Assembly (NCBI GenBank): GCA_002401775.2
Contig: NVUB02000245.1
Span: 1 to 54,513, forward strand
Length of the DNA: 54,513 bases
Direction of reading: 5' to 3'
Source of the DNA: Ectothiorhodospiraceae bacterium
GTDB taxonomy: Bacteria; Pseudomonadota; Gammaproteobacteria; SZUA-152
Part shown: in pieces, positions 28,277 to 39,137 of the stretch
How positions within the stretch are numbered: position 1 is the stretch's first letter
How the letters are laid out: every line of letters starts with the position of its first letter
Notes under the pieces: model-generated
Databases searched by the model: none
What the model was told of the DNA's origin: nothing
Seen by the model: the letters and a program-made list of their open reading frames with translations, nothing else
Program-made: the position numbers and the translations under genes

Positions 28277-28786
28277 TTGAAGAGTTTAATTGTTATTAGT
28301 ATCAAAGATCAACGTTTACAGTTACGCATTGATAATGCCATTGAAATGGATGTGGCTATCTCTAGCGCAAAAAATGGCCCGGGAGAGCAAGCGGGGAGTG
28401 AGTGTACCCCCCGTGGCTGGCATCAGGTGCGTGCAAAAATAGGTGACAAAGCGGCCGCAAACGCTGTTTTTGTGGGGCGTCGTGAAACGGGGGAGATTTA
28501 TTCAGAAAATCTGCGGCGTGAACACCCTGATCGAGACTGGATTCTCACCCGCATACTCTGGTTGTCAGGCTTGGAACCCGGCAAAAATCGACTAGGAGTG
28601 GTTGATACCATGCGGCGATATATTTACCTGCATGGTTGTCCAGATGACGATGATATGGGAATTCCTAGCTCACATGGTTGCATTAAGATGCGAAATTCAG
28701 ATGTTATTGCCCTGTACGATAAAGTGACACCAGGAATGAAGGTTAATATTAGCGAAAACGCCCTGTCAGACAAGACATGGATCTAA
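28277..28786 (+). CDS. L,D-transpeptidase (YkuD) family protein
   Basis: The protein has 169 residues, a TTG start and an upstream CAGGGCGG site. The YkuD catalytic region is complete: YLHGCPDDDD, then SSHGCIKMRNSDVIALYD, with the nucleophilic Cys in SHGC near residue 136. The N-terminal half matches the short YkuD subgroup (SAKNGPGEQ, TPRGWHQVRAKIG, VGRRETGEI, DWILTRILWLSG). Members of this subgroup commonly lack a signal peptide, as here, so its site of action is unclear. It may modify peptidoglycan cross-links. It precedes the sucrose genes by 155 bp without clear linkage. Confidence 0.88.
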   Translation: MKSLIVISIKDQRLQLRIDNAIEMDVAISSAKNGPGEQAGSECTPRGWHQVRAKIGDKAAANAVFVGRRETGEIYSENLRREHPDRDWILTRILWLSGLEPGKNRLGVVDTMRRYIYLHGCPDDDDMGIPSSHGCIKMRNSDVIALYDKVTPGMKVNISENALSDKTWI

Positions 28787-28941
28787 CAAGTCGTCGATGC
28801 AGTATCTTACGTCATATCTTTGGGTAATTTATACCCCATAGCCCTTAAATAGGGCTTGGAAACAGGGTTGTGATAAAAATACTACGTGGATGTGCTAAAA
28901 ATACTAAAAGGATAGCGATAGAAGGGATGCGATAAAAAAGA

Positions 28942-31155
28942 ATGCAGAAAAAACGAAAAACGAACCCGGCGAATGACGGGTTGTACATCATGTTGGTTAG
29001 TGTGCATGGGTTGGTTAGAGGTCACAATCTGGAGTTAGGTCGGGATGCTGATACTGGCGGCCAGATAAAATATGTCGTGGAACTGGCTCGTGCACTGGCT
29101 GAACATCCGGCTGTAGGGCAAGTTGACTTACTCACTCGACAAGTTTTTGATGCCAAGGTCAGTGATGATTATGCGGAACCCATGGAATCTATCCATATTA
29201 CCGGCTTTGGCAAGCCGCTAAGTGATAAAGCACGGATCGTCCGAATTCCTTGTGGGCCACGCCGTTATTTACGCAAAGAAGTGTTATGGCCGCATCTCGA
29301 CGGCTTTGTCGATAACGTATTGCAGCATGTGCGCCGCGTAGGCCAGATTCCAGATTTTATTCATGGGCACTATGCTGATGGCGGTTATATTGCGACACGT
29401 TTAGCGCAATTGCTCGGCGTTCCGATGGCATTTACCGGGCATTCACTGGGGCGCGTTAAAAAACAACGCCTGCTAGCGAAGGGTCTGAAAGCATCCAATA
29501 TTGAAGCTCAATACAACCTTACCCAGCGTATCGAAGCAGAAGAAATTGCCCTCGGCAATGCCAATCTGATGGTTACCAGTACTCATCAGGAAGTTGAAGA
29601 GCAATATAAAATTTATGAGAACTATCATCCACGTCGTATGACAATCATTCCGCCAGGAGTCGATTTAAGCCGTTTTCATAAGCCCCGTGCATTGGAAAGT
29701 GTTTCGCCGATGAAGGCCGTGTTATCACGTTTTCTCGATCACCCTAAAAAACCGATGGTATTGGCCATCGCACGTCCTGACGAACGGAAAAACCTGGCGA
29801 CGCTGGTACGCGCCTTCGGTGAAAATAAAAAATTACGAGATATGGCAAATCTGGTGATTATCGCTGGAAATCGTGATGACATTAATCAGCTGGATAAAGG
29901 TGCTAGAGAAGTCCTTACCCAGTTGTTGCTGTTGTTCGATAAGTACGACCTCTATGGTTGTGCAGCCTATCCAAAACATCACGAATCAGAGCATATTGAA
30001 GACCTTTTCCGCATGGCGGTTAAAACCAGAGGCGTGTTCGTCAACCCGGCATTAACGGAACCCTTTGGGCTCACTCTTATCGAAGCAGCGGCATGTGGTT
30101 TACCCATTGTTGCGACAGAAGATGGTGGGCCACGCGATATAATTCGACTTTGCAAAAATGGCGTGCTCATTGATCCGCTTGATGCCGATGCACTCGGGAA
30201 ATCAATTCTCAGCTCCCTCAGCAATAAGCGACGCTGGAACCAGTGGTCTAAAAGCGGGCTGGCAGGGGCGCATAAACACTTTTCCTGGGAAAGTCACGCC
30301 GACAATTATGTGCGTATTATTAAACGTATTATTGATAAACCGAGACGCGCCAATCATGTGGTGACGACGCGCAACAAATCCCGATTACCGATACTGGATC
30401 GTATTCTTGTTTGCGATATTGATAATACATTATTGGGAGATGACAAGGGATTAAAAGCCTTACTAAAAGAACTTAAAAATAGACGACACACTAATGGCCA
30501 CCATAAAGTAGGCCTGGCTTTTGCGACGGGGCGAAGTCTGGAAAGTGCGCAAGACGTTATTAAACAGGAAAAGTTACCGGTACCGGATTTTTTAATTACT
30601 TCTGTCGGCAGTGAAATTCATTATGGACATGGGATGTTAGAGGATGACTCCTGGACGAGACACATTGACTACCGGTGGAAACCTAAGGAATTACGTAAAG
30701 CATTAATCAATATGCCCGGATTGCGATTACAACCCGGTAAGGATCAGCGTGCCCATAAATTAAGTTATTTCATTAATACCACCAAATCACCGTCTATTCG
30801 TGACATTCAGGCACACTTACGCCATCTTGATTTACACGCAAAACTGATTTATTCACACGGGAAATTTTTGGACTTGTTGCCGGTACGCGCGTCCAAGGGG
30901 CTGGCCATTCGATATTTGTCTATCAAGTGGGGGTTGCCTCCTGAGCGAATATTGGTAGCAGGTGATTCCGGAAATGATGAAGAAATGTTGCGGGGAAACA
31001 CCCTTGGCCTGGTGGTGGGCAATTACAGTCCTGAACTGGCCCGTCTGAGAGGACGAGAACGTGTGTATTTTGCTGAAGGAGAATATGCCTGGGGCGTGTT
31101 GGAAGGTATCCAGTTTTATGATTTTTTGGGTGAGCTGGTTATACCTGGTGGTTGA
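28942..31155 (+). CDS. Sucrose-phosphate synthase with C-terminal HAD phosphatase domain
   Basis: The protein has 737 residues. The GT4 part (about 12-470) starts LVSVHGLVRGHNLELGRDAD-like. It holds the SPS-specific TGHSLGRVKKQRLL, the donor-site RPDERKN, and NPALTEPFGLTLIEAAACG. From about residue 488 a HAD domain follows with CDIDNTLLGD (nucleophile Asp) and GDSGNDEEML (metal site). By family knowledge it makes sucrose 6-phosphate from UDP- or ADP-glucose and fructose 6-phosphate. The intact HAD motifs suggest the same chain may also remove the phosphate. Fructokinase follows immediately. Sucrose here probably serves as compatible solute or carbon store. Confidence 0.9.
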   Translation: MQKKRKTNPANDGLYIMLVSVHGLVRGHNLELGRDADTGGQIKYVVELARALAEHPAVGQVDLLTRQVFDAKVSDDYAEPMESIHITGFGKPLSDKARIVRIPCGPRRYLRKEVLWPHLDGFVDNVLQHVRRVGQIPDFIHGHYADGGYIATRLAQLLGVPMAFTGHSLGRVKKQRLLAKGLKASNIEAQYNLTQRIEAEEIALGNANLMVTSTHQEVEEQYKIYENYHPRRMTIIPPGVDLSRFHKPRALESVSPMKAVLSRFLDHPKKPMVLAIARPDERKNLATLVRAFGENKKLRDMANLVIIAGNRDDINQLDKGAREVLTQLLLLFDKYDLYGCAAYPKHHESEHIEDLFRMAVKTRGVFVNPALTEPFGLTLIEAAACGLPIVATEDGGPRDIIRLCKNGVLIDPLDADALGKSILSSLSNKRRWNQWSKSGLAGAHKHFSWESHADNYVRIIKRIIDKPRRANHVVTTRNKSRLPILDRILVCDIDNTLLGDDKGLKALLKELKNRRHTNGHHKVGLAFATGRSLESAQDVIKQEKLPVPDFLITSVGSEIHYGHGMLEDDSWTRHIDYRWKPKELRKALINMPGLRLQPGKDQRAHKLSYFINTTKSPSIRDIQAHLRHLDLHAKLIYSHGKFLDLLPVRASKGLAIRYLSIKWGLPPERILVAGDSGNDEEMLRGNTLGLVVGNYSPELARLRGRERVYFAEGEYAWGVLEGIQFYDFLGELVIPGG

Positions 31156-31169
31156 GGGGAATCATAATA

Positions 31170-32096
31170 ATGAATAAATCAACAACAGGAAGACCGATAA
31201 TATTTGGCGAAGTGTTATTTGATCATTTTCCCGATGGTCAATCAATATTGGGTGGAGCGCCCTTTAATGTCGCATGGCACTTGCAGGGCTTAGGGTGCTC
31301 TCCATTGCTGCTCAGCAGTGTGGGTAGTGATACTAATGGTGATAATGTCAACAACACCCTGCGTGAATGGAAAATGGATGTATCGGGTTTGCAGCGCTGC
31401 CAAAATTACCCGACGGGACAAGTGACTGTGCAACTGGAAAATGGGCAGCCCAGTTATCACATTGTGCCCGACCAAGCTTATGATCATATTAGTAATGAGG
31501 AAGCATTAAGGGTCGTTAAAAAAATGGCCACTTCCAGTCTGCCACCCTCAATGATTTACCACGGAAGTCTCGCATTAAGAGAACCCCATTGCCGGAAAAC
31601 GCTGGATATTTTATTAAAAGAAACAAATGCCCCTGTTTTTCTGGATCTTAACCTGCGTGAGCCCTGGTGGGAAAGCTCATTTGTAGAAAGTATGTTGAAA
31701 CGTGCTACATGGGTAAAATTGAATGATGAAGAATTGTGCGAGGTCACAGGCCATGAAATGACCGATGGACCAGGTTTGCAACATCATGCAAAGGAATTAC
31801 TGACCTTATGCGGGTTTGAACGCCTCATTGTTACCCGGGGTGAGCGTGGTGCTTTTGTATTAACGGCGGATGGTATTATTGAAGGAAGCCCTGCACCCGT
31901 TGATCAGCTTGTCGATACGGTTGGTGCGGGGGATGCCTTTTGTGCCGTTACGATGGCGGGGCTTCTGCAAGACTGGCCTGCACAGGTGACTCTGGATAGA
32001 GCATTGGCATTTGCATCCGCCATTTGCCAGCAACGCGGGGCAACCCAGAATAATCCTGTGCTGTATAACATGTTCGAAGAAACGACATTAAAATAA
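31170..32096 (+). CDS. PfkB-family fructokinase
   Basis: The ATG at 31170 has GAGGGGA 9 bases upstream. The ribosome site overlaps the stop of the sucrose-phosphate synthase gene, so the two are translationally adjacent. The 308-residue product is a ribokinase/PfkB sugar kinase: FGEVLFDHFPDG, LGGAPFNVAWHLQGLG, and the C-terminal active-site signature DTVGAGDAFCAVTMAG. DLNLREPWW is typical of bacterial fructokinases. Next to sucrose-phosphate synthase it would recycle free fructose to fructose 6-phosphate, as in the sucrose operons of methylotrophs and halotolerant bacteria. Confidence 0.88.
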   Translation: MNKSTTGRPIIFGEVLFDHFPDGQSILGGAPFNVAWHLQGLGCSPLLLSSVGSDTNGDNVNNTLREWKMDVSGLQRCQNYPTGQVTVQLENGQPSYHIVPDQAYDHISNEEALRVVKKMATSSLPPSMIYHGSLALREPHCRKTLDILLKETNAPVFLDLNLREPWWESSFVESMLKRATWVKLNDEELCEVTGHEMTDGPGLQHHAKELLTLCGFERLIVTRGERGAFVLTADGIIEGSPAPVDQLVDTVGAGDAFCAVTMAGLLQDWPAQVTLDRALAFASAICQQRGATQNNPVLYNMFEETTLK

Positions 32097-33172
32097 CACT
32101 TAAAAATAATTAATGAGTGATTCCAAAAAATATGGCGTCTTGCAAAATAAGCTTTTTGCCTGATTCATTCGTCAGTCATTACTACGGCATAAACTGTCAA
32201 TCTTTTGATCCGAAACCCAGTGAGTTCTGAGTCGCTGGGCCTAAACTGTAGGAGCGGCTTCAGCCGCGAATGATGCACCACTATCGCTATCGCGGCTGAA
32301 GCCACTCCTACACGACATGAAAATTTTCAACCAATACAACGTGCTGGAATTTGGTAGGGTAATTTCCACCTTGGGAGTGGTAAACGCAAAGGCCGCAAAG
32401 ACGCAAAGAACGCAGAGAAAGATGAGTGCGGGTTTTCAGTACTTAGTTCTTCGCTCTTGCGTTAGGTAGCGGCGCAACCTGACAGGTAATTTCCACCTTG
32501 GGAGTGGTAAATGCAAAGGCCGCAAAGCCGCAAAGGACACAGAGAAAGATGAGTGCGGGTTCTCAGCACTTAGCACCTAGCACCTAGCTCTCGCGTCAGG
32601 TAGCTACGCAACCTGACCTACAAAAGATGGCCGTACTGCCCATTGTTGGATTGATTGCACGGGCCCAATGTAGGTCAGGTTACGCCGTTACCTGACAGTT
32701 ATTTCCACCTTGGGAGTGTTAACCGCAAAGGTCGAAAAGACGCACAGGACGTAGAGAAAGATAAGTGTGGGTTCTCAGTACTTTAGCTTAAAAAAATCAT
32801 ACACTTGAACATTTCCGTAAAACAAATTTAAAGTGCGAACTTATCTGAATAGCCATTGAGAAATATTTTTCGTGATGAGCTTGTAGTCGATGATTTTACG
32901 GTTATACTGATATGTCTCTGGAGACATTGTTATCGTTATCTTTGCGACGATTTTGTGTAGAATATTTTATGAATACAGGTTTTGAAAATGTATTTTGAAA
33001 ACACTAATTGATGTGTGCGCCAAAATAATATTGTATCACCAGACGTATAGACAGACGTATAGATAATTTTAAAAATCACTAAAATCAATTATTACAATAA
33101 TTTTGACGTTATTTGAATGGAATCGTTGGCCTTATTACTCGAGAGTAATGGCTGGCCAAGCCGGAGGACGAA
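32097..33172. repeat. 1.1-kb intergenic repeat cluster (family B copies and REP-like hairpin)
   Basis: No gene is seen. A REP-like inverted repeat lies at 32249-32310. Three direct copies of a roughly 100-bp unit begin at 32361, 32488 and about 32699. Each opens with 'ATTTCCACCTTGGGAGTG', then an 'AACGCAAAGGCCGCAAAG' purine tract and 'GAGAAAGATGAGTGCGGGT'. Between or beside them lie GTCAGGT-N9-ACCTGAC palindromes (32461-32483, 32595-32617 and 32674-32696). The unit recurs inverted at the right window end. The AT-rich tail (32790-33160) upstream of the SAP gene shows nothing further. Confidence 0.85.
32249..32310. repeat. REP-like palindrome
   Basis: Two 21-base arms (32249-32269 and 32290-32310) of the type TAGGAGCGGCTTCAGCCGCG are inverted with one mismatch around a 20-base loop. 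The design is like bacterial REP/BIME elements. Confidence 0.85.
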
Positions 33173-33367
33173 ATGAAAGTCTCACAGATCCAAGCCATTG
33201 CCAGAAAGAAGGATATCAAACCCGGAAAAATGAAAAAATTAGAATTAATTCATGCCATACAGAAACAGGAAGGCGCTTTTGATTGTTTTGCCTCAGCGTT
33301 TGAAGGCGTGTGCGATCAACAGGCCTGTACATGGCGTGAAGATTGTTTCAGTGCTGCGCAAATGTAA
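33173..33367 (+). CDS. Small SAP-domain protein
   Basis: The protein has 64 residues and a strong GGAGG ribosome site. The N-terminal half, VSQIQAIARKKDIKPGKMKK, is a SAP/Rho-N-like helix-extension-helix motif, often nucleic-acid binding. The C-terminal half has four cysteines (FDCF, VCDQQACTW, EDCF), a pattern conserved in small proteobacterial homologues. The role is unknown. It is convergent with glgA. Confidence 0.8.
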   Translation: MKVSQIQAIARKKDIKPGKMKKLELIHAIQKQEGAFDCFASAFEGVCDQQACTWREDCFSAAQM

Positions 33368-33454
33368 TATGGGCGTTCTGTTAACCGTACCTTATGTCAC
33401 TCGATGCTGCTTGGTTTGTACCTTTTCTCTGCATCTTTAATCTGACTTTATCTT

Positions 33455-34954
33455 CTATCTCGCGGATTTTAACAAGCCTCGATAAAGTTCTGCATATCGG
33501 CGCGCACTGCTGCGCCAATTAAAACATTGCGTCATACCTGTCTTGCACAGTTTATTCCATTGCTGGGGTTGAGCGTATAAGGTAATGGCTCTCTCGATAC
33601 TTTCCAATAAGGCATCAGGTGTTGCCGGTGAAAACCGGAAACCCGTCGCCGCCCCTGCCTTGAGTGCTGCACTGCTACTGTCGACGACGGTATCTTTGAG
33701 CCCCCCCACAGAATGCACTATGGGCGGAGTGCCATAACGCAAACTATAGAGTTGGCTCAATCCACAGGGTTCAAAGTTTGAGGGCATGAGAAAGGCGTCT
33801 GCACCCGCTTTAATGCGGTGGGCGAGCCGGTCGTCATAGGCAAAATGTACGCCAAGGGTGTCAGGGTATCTTCGTGCGGCGGCCCGTAAAGATTTTTCGA
33901 GGTGTTTGTCACCGCTGCCTAATAGCACACATTGTACATCCAGTGCGGCCAGTCGACCAATGATGTCTAATAACAGATCGATACCTTTTTGCTCCGCTAA
34001 CCGTCCTACAGAACCTAACAATAGCCGTTGTCCATTGTCGGCCGAACGGTTTTTTGACGATGTCGCTGCTGAGGCGTTAACGGGAAAATGAAAGTCTTTC
34101 AATAAGGCTTGTTTGTTGTGGCTTTTTTTATGCAAAGTATCAACGGAATAGGTTTGGGTGATGTGCTTGTCTTTTTCCGGGTTCCAGGCTTTTTCATCAA
34201 TACCATTGAGAATACCGGTTAATACGTGGCGTCGATAATGCAACAAACCTTCCAGGCCACAACCACATTGTGCTGTTTGAATTTCTTCAGCGTAGCTGGG
34301 GCTGACAGTGGTAATGTGGTCAGCAAATGCCAGCCCGCCTTTGATGAAAGAAAGCTTACCGTGAAATTCAAGGCCTTCAGGTGACCACAGGACTTCAGGC
34401 AACCCTAAAGCCTGAAAGGTTCGAGCCGGAAACAAGCCCTGATAAGCCAAATTGTGAATGGTAAATACCGTGGCTGGGCGAGGTGATTCAGTGCTGAGCA
34501 GGGCGGGTGCCAGGCCGGTTTGCCAGTCATTGCAATGCACAACATCAGGTATCCAGGACAGATTGGCACGGCCCTGAGCGATCTCCACCGCACATCGTGA
34601 CAGCAGTGCGAAGCGTTCCGCATTATCGGGCCAGTCAGTGCCATCGGTTTTCGCATAGGGGTTGCCCGCTCGCTCGAAAGCGGGTGCGTAGTCCACCAGC
34701 CATACCGGAAGATTTGCACCGGGCAAGTGACCCTCCAGTATTTTTACTTCTCCCGGGGTGCCGCGTAGATGCAGTGTGGCAATGAGCCGAGTGGGGGCGG
34801 CTTGCTTCACTGCTTGAGGATAAGCGGGCATCAATAGACGAACCGACCAACGCATCGCTTTCAGGGCGACGGGGAGACTTCCGCAGACATCGGCTAATCC
34901 CCCCGTCATAATGAGTGGCGTCACCTCACTGGCAACGAACAACAATTTAGACAT
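33455..34954 (-). CDS. glgA: Glycogen synthase (ADP-glucose, GT5)
   Basis: The protein has 499 residues, within the GlgA size range. It adds glucose from ADP-glucose to the alpha-1,4 chain. Typical motifs are GGLADVCGSLP at the N terminus, VHCNDWQTGLAPALL, FTIHNLAYQG, SPSYAEEI, GRLAEQKG and the C-terminal FEPCGLSQLYSLRYGT with SVGGLKDTV. The N-terminal motif, normally KTGGL with a donor-binding Lys, reads MTGGL here (codon 34907-34909), which is unusual. The gene begins 5 bp after the glgB stop, so the two form an operon. A Ser/Asn-rich insertion (NASAATSSKNRSADNG) precedes the second Rossmann domain. Confidence 0.95.
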   Translation of the reverse strand: MSKLLFVASEVTPLIMTGGLADVCGSLPVALKAMRWSVRLLMPAYPQAVKQAAPTRLIATLHLRGTPGEVKILEGHLPGANLPVWLVDYAPAFERAGNPYAKTDGTDWPDNAERFALLSRCAVEIAQGRANLSWIPDVVHCNDWQTGLAPALLSTESPRPATVFTIHNLAYQGLFPARTFQALGLPEVLWSPEGLEFHGKLSFIKGGLAFADHITTVSPSYAEEIQTAQCGCGLEGLLHYRRHVLTGILNGIDEKAWNPEKDKHITQTYSVDTLHKKSHNKQALLKDFHFPVNASAATSSKNRSADNGQRLLLGSVGRLAEQKGIDLLLDIIGRLAALDVQCVLLGSGDKHLEKSLRAAARRYPDTLGVHFAYDDRLAHRIKAGADAFLMPSNFEPCGLSQLYSLRYGTPPIVHSVGGLKDTVVDSSSAALKAGAATGFRFSPATPDALLESIERAITLYAQPQQWNKLCKTGMTQCFNWRSSARRYAELYRGLLKSAR

Positions 34955-34959
34955 TCGCG

Positions 34960-37317
34960 TTACGGTGTTATGTTTTTAATGAGGGAATGGTCTTCTATAT
35001 TGTTCGTTAACGTCAAAACGAGTCCCGCTAATGGAGGCAGGGTGAGTTGCAGTGAGCAGGGGTGATCCATCCAGGGTTCGTTGTCGATACTGATGGGGGC
35101 GCCACTACCGGCGTTACTGCCCGCATAGTGTGAAGAGTCAGAATTAAAAATGATGCGGTAGCACGTTTTATTTTCTTCACGCTGGTTGGAATCTATGCCG
35201 TTGGGCGCGGGTACACCGATACGGTAATTTTCGCGAACTATCGGAGTGAAATTGAGTACCACAATAATGTGATTGCCTTCGGCATCCTTACGCAGGTAGC
35301 TTATTACGGATTGCGAAGCATCGTGGCAGTCGATCCATTGGAAACCCTCTTCTTGAAAATCAAAATAGTGTAGAGGCGTTTCTTTTTTATAAAGTTGATT
35401 GAGATCTGCGACTAATGATTGTAAACCTTGGTGGAGAGGATATTCGAGCACATACCAATCGAGCTGTGTGTCGTGATTCCATTCGGAGCCCTGGCCAAAC
35501 TCATTGCCCATAAATAACAGTTTTTTACCAGGGTAGGTGTACATTAAGGTATAGAGCAGACGCAGATTGGCAAACTGCTGCCATTCATCACCGGGCATAC
35601 GATAGCGTAATGACCCTTTACCGTGTACCACCTCGTCGTGAGAAAAGGGCAGCACAAAATTTTCGGTGAAGGCGTAAAGCAACCCAAAAGTAAGTTGGTC
35701 CTGGTGAAAATGGCGATGCACAGGGTCTTTTTTGAAATAGTCGAGAATATCGTGCATCCAGCCCATATTCCATTTCATGCTGAACCCCAGGCCGCCTAGC
35801 CAAGTGGGGCGTGAAACTTGCGGCCAGGCGGTGGATTCTTCGGCAATCATTAATACACCGGGAGTGCGTTGATGTGCGGCAATATTGAGTTGACGCAAAA
35901 AATCGATAGCTTCCAGGTTTTCATTGCCGCCGTGACGGTTCGGCAGCCACTCACCCTCTTCGCGCGAATAATTGAGATAGATCATCGATGCCACGGCATC
36001 CACCCGAAGGCCATCAATATGGAATTCTTCCAGCCAAAACAGCGCACTGGCGACAAGGAAGTTTTTCACTTCATTGCGACCGTAATTATAAATCAGCGTC
36101 CCCCAATCTTGATGTTCCCCCAGACGTGGGTCTTCGTGCTCATAAAGGGCACTGCCGTCGAAACGCGCGAGTCCATGAGCATCCTTTGGGAAGTGGGCTG
36201 GCACCCAGTCAAGCAAAACGCCGATGCCTTCCGCATGGCAACGGTCAACAAAGGCTCGAAACTCATCGGGCCTACCAAAACGGCTGGTCGGTGCAAAATA
36301 ACCGGTGGCCTGATACCCCCAGGATGCATCCAGTGGGTGTTCGGTAATGGGTAAGAGTTGCAGATGGGTAAATCCTTGTGCTTTGACGTAAGGGATGAGT
36401 TTTTCTGCGAGTTGTCCATAATCGAGAAATTGCGTATTTTTCGCTGACTCTCCGAGCGCCGCAGGCGGCGTTAAAACATTCTTGTTTTCAGTAATGTCGT
36501 CAGCGACATTTGCTTTGAGCCAGGAGCCCAGGTGAACTTCGTATATCGATAAGGGTTTATGTTGCCAATCATTGTCGCGACGGGCAAGCAGCCATTCCTC
36601 ATCTTGCCAGGGGTAGTTTGAATCAGCCTCAATAATGGCAGCGTTGCCAGGGCGCAGTTCAAATCGACGCCCATAGGGGTCCGTTTTGAGATGAAGATTG
36701 CCTTGCGGGTCCCGAATTTCAAATTTGTACAAGGTGCCAGCACTGAGGCCCGGTACAAACAGTTCCCAAACGCCACTCCCCCCACGTGAGCGCAGAGGAT
36801 GGCAGCGCCCATCCCAGTGGTTGAAATCGCCGACGATGCTGATTCGTTCTGCATTGGGTGCCCAAGTGGCAAATAAAACACCTTCGACGCCTTCTACAGT
36901 ACGGCAATGTGCACCCAGGATACGATAAAGCTGCTCATGCTTTCCTTCGCTGAATAAATGCAGGTCGAGATCACCTATTTGTGGTGAAAAACAGTAGGGA
37001 TCATAAATTTCGTGTTGATGTCCTTCAGAATCCAGCCAGCTGACCCGATAGGGATGGGACAGTACGGTTCGCGCACCTCGCCATTGAAACATATCGGTGT
37101 TATCGATGCGTTGCATATCATATTGAGCATCGAGTTGCACTTTATGGGCGTTAGGCAAGAATACCCTGACAATATCCTTGTCTCCGTCAACGTGGCGACC
37201 CAGTACTTCAAAAGGGTCATGGTGACGAGCGCTCAGGATTTTTTCCCGTGCGTTGTCAACAAAATTACTTTGAGTCTTTGTGCTAGTGATATTGCGAGGG
37301 GGCGACGCTGGCTTCAT
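34960..37317 (-). CDS. glgB: 1,4-alpha-glucan branching enzyme (GH13/CBM48)
   Basis: About 785 residues from the ATG at 37317. A TTG 23 codons upstream gives a longer reading of 808, with no better ribosome site. An N-terminal GlgB N1 module ([10 protein letters not shown]) precedes a CBM48 domain with [20 protein letters not shown]. The GH13 barrel holds [11 protein letters not shown], the nucleophile Asp in [10 protein letters not shown], the acid Glu in [10 protein letters not shown] and [13 protein letters not shown]. It creates alpha-1,6 branches in glycogen. It is co-transcribed with glgA and divergent from glgC. Confidence 0.96.
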   Translation of the reverse strand: MKPASPPRNITSTKTQSNFVDNAREKILSARHHDPFEVLGRHVDGDKDIVRVFLPNAHKVQLDAQYDMQRIDNTDMFQWRGARTVLSHPYRVSWLDSEGHQHEIYDPYCFSPQIGDLDLHLFSEGKHEQLYRILGAHCRTVEGVEGVLFATWAPNAERISIVGDFNHWDGRCHPLRSRGGSGVWELFVPGLSAGTLYKFEIRDPQGNLHLKTDPYGRRFELRPGNAAIIEADSNYPWQDEEWLLARRDNDWQHKPLSIYEVHLGSWLKANVADDITENKNVLTPPAALGESAKNTQFLDYGQLAEKLIPYVKAQGFTHLQLLPITEHPLDASWGYQATGYFAPTSRFGRPDEFRAFVDRCHAEGIGVLLDWVPAHFPKDAHGLARFDGSALYEHEDPRLGEHQDWGTLIYNYGRNEVKNFLVASALFWLEEFHIDGLRVDAVASMIYLNYSREEGEWLPNRHGGNENLEAIDFLRQLNIAAHQRTPGVLMIAEESTAWPQVSRPTWLGGLGFSMKWNMGWMHDILDYFKKDPVHRHFHQDQLTFGLLYAFTENFVLPFSHDEVVHGKGSLRYRMPGDEWQQFANLRLLYTLMYTYPGKKLLFMGNEFGQGSEWNHDTQLDWYVLEYPLHQGLQSLVADLNQLYKKETPLHYFDFQEEGFQWIDCHDASQSVISYLRKDAEGNHIIVVLNFTPIVRENYRIGVPAPNGIDSNQREENKTCYRIIFNSDSSHYAGSNAGSGAPISIDNEPWMDHPCSLQLTLPPLAGLVLTLTNNIEDHSLIKNITP

Positions 37318-37717
37318 CGTATTTTTTGCATCCGTTTTCGGGTCACTCTTTATAAGAGTACCGGTAAAAATCAAGGGTGTTATCAATACAGGCCTGCATA
37401 AGATAGCATCATAGCCCCAGGTTTTGGTAGAGACTTTTACGGGTTTTCATATTTCTCAGCTTTCGGGATAAATTGTAACGATGATTACCGTTAAGATACT
37501 CATCAGGGTTGTTGTTCAGAAATGATGGCGAAAACGGAGACTGTCATCGTATTTTAATATTGGCAGTGTAACTGTCTACGTTTAATCGTTGGCATTTAAG
37601 GGTTATTAATTTTTTTGTCATTTAACGGGCGCTTAACGGTAGCCTAACAACGGTCGTTCAACTATGGTTATAAACCCTTATGGTTATAAGCCCTGGTTTG
37701 GACAAAAGGAGATTGTC
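37318..37717. promoter_or_regulatory. Divergent glgB/glgC control region
   Basis: The 400 bases between the divergent glgBA and glgC units must hold both promoters. Just before glgC a 16-bp direct repeat, ATGGTTATAAACCCTT-like, occurs twice (37664-37695). No clear -35/-10 pair or operator can be assigned by eye. Confidence 0.4.
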
Positions 37718-38986
37718 GTGATTGAATGTCAGACGCCGAGATATGTGAGTCACTTGACGCGCGATACACTGGCATTAATTCTCGCGGGTGGGCGCGGTAC
37801 CCGATTAAAGCAACTCACTCATTGGCATAGTAAACCGGCTATTCCTTTTGGTGGGAAATTCCGCATTATTGATTTCCCGCTTTCTAACTGCATCAATTCT
37901 GGTATTCGCCGCGTTGGAGTGTTGACGCAATATAAATCGCATTCACTGATTCAGCATGTGCAAAAAGGCTGGGGGTTTTTACGCGGTGAATTTGGCGAGT
38001 TTGTCGAATTACTGCCCGCCCAGCAACGGGTTCAAGACGGTTGGTATTCAGGAACCGCAGATGCCATCTACCAAAATTTGGATATCATCCGTAATTATAA
38101 TCCCAAATTTGTACTGATTCTGGGTGGCGACCATGTTTATAAAATGGATTATGGCCCGATGATTGCCGCCCACGTGGCAACAGGGGCTGATCTCACTGTG
38201 GGTTGCGTTGAAGTGTCGCTGGATGAGGCAAAGGACTTTGGTGTGATGACCGTGGATGATGAGGCGCGTGTGATTGGCTTTTCTGAAAAGCCAAAAGAAC
38301 CCGTACCATTGCCAGGCAGAGACGACGTCGCTTTGGCCTCCATGGGTATTTATATATTCAATACAGAATTTCTATTTGAACAGCTGATTCGCGATGTGGA
38401 CACACCAAGTTCAAGCCATGATTTCGGGCACGACATTATTCCCATGGCGGTTGACCGGCATAAAACCTTCGCCTATGCCTTTAATGATCCTCAAGGGGGC
38501 GGTCAGGCCTATTGGCGTGATGTCGGTACGGTCGATGCGTATTGGCAAGCCAACCTTGAACTTATCGGCGTAACGCCGGAATTAAATTTGTACGATGAGT
38601 ATTGGCCCATCTGGACTTATCAAGAACAGCAACCCCCGGCGAAGTTTGTTTTTGATGATGACGACCGTCGAGGAATGGCCGTAGATTCGATGGTGTCTGG
38701 CGGCTGCGTGGTGTCGGGGGCCAGTGTGCGCCATTCGATACTGTTTTCTCATGTGCGAGTAAACTCCTTTTCCCACGTGGAAAACAGCGTGGTTTTACCA
38801 GAAGTAGAGATTGGCCGTCATTGCCGGATTCGTAACGCGGTAATTGATCAGGGCTGTAAGATACCCGAAGGCACCATCATTGGTGAAGACCTTGAACGGG
38901 ACGCAGAGCATTTTCATGTGACTGAAGGTGGCGTTGTCCTGGTGGTTCCAGAAATGCTGGGCCAGGAACCGCATAGTGTCCGATAG
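37718..38986 (+). CDS. glgC: Glucose-1-phosphate adenylyltransferase
   Basis: The GTG at 37718 has AAAAGGAG 6 bases upstream and gives 422 residues, the usual GlgC length. An ATG at 37664 would add 18 residues without a ribosome site. The nucleotidyltransferase motif [17 protein letters not shown] is followed by [43 protein letters not shown] and FSEKP. The C-terminal left-handed beta-helix region includes [20 protein letters not shown]. It makes ADP-glucose, the rate-setting step of glycogen synthesis. Allosteric residues cannot be judged by eye. Confidence 0.96.
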   Translation: MIECQTPRYVSHLTRDTLALILAGGRGTRLKQLTHWHSKPAIPFGGKFRIIDFPLSNCINSGIRRVGVLTQYKSHSLIQHVQKGWGFLRGEFGEFVELLPAQQRVQDGWYSGTADAIYQNLDIIRNYNPKFVLILGGDHVYKMDYGPMIAAHVATGADLTVGCVEVSLDEAKDFGVMTVDDEARVIGFSEKPKEPVPLPGRDDVALASMGIYIFNTEFLFEQLIRDVDTPSSSHDFGHDIIPMAVDRHKTFAYAFNDPQGGGQAYWRDVGTVDAYWQANLELIGVTPELNLYDEYWPIWTYQEQQPPAKFVFDDDDRRGMAVDSMVSGGCVVSGASVRHSILFSHVRVNSFSHVENSVVLPEVEIGRHCRIRNAVIDQGCKIPEGTIIGEDLERDAEHFHVTEGGVVLVVPEMLGQEPHSVR

Positions 38987-39137
38987 TAACTTATTCATAA
39001 ACCAGTCGAGAAGGAACCCTGCCTTTTAGAAACGTCTGCCTCAGGAATGTATTTACGGCGTCTTCTGAACACAGGGTACCTTCTCTCGTGTACCTGTAGT
39101 ATGTAAACGAATTCTCAAGCCATGAAAACTACATTGA

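Noticed and set aside
32361-32790. Direct repeats that could be a CRISPR array
   Set aside because: Units are about 100-130 bp, diverged, few, and without regular short spacers or cas genes.
36093-36419. Long overlapping open frames inside glgB on both strands
   Set aside because: They are shadows of the glgB frame, whose catalytic motifs are complete.
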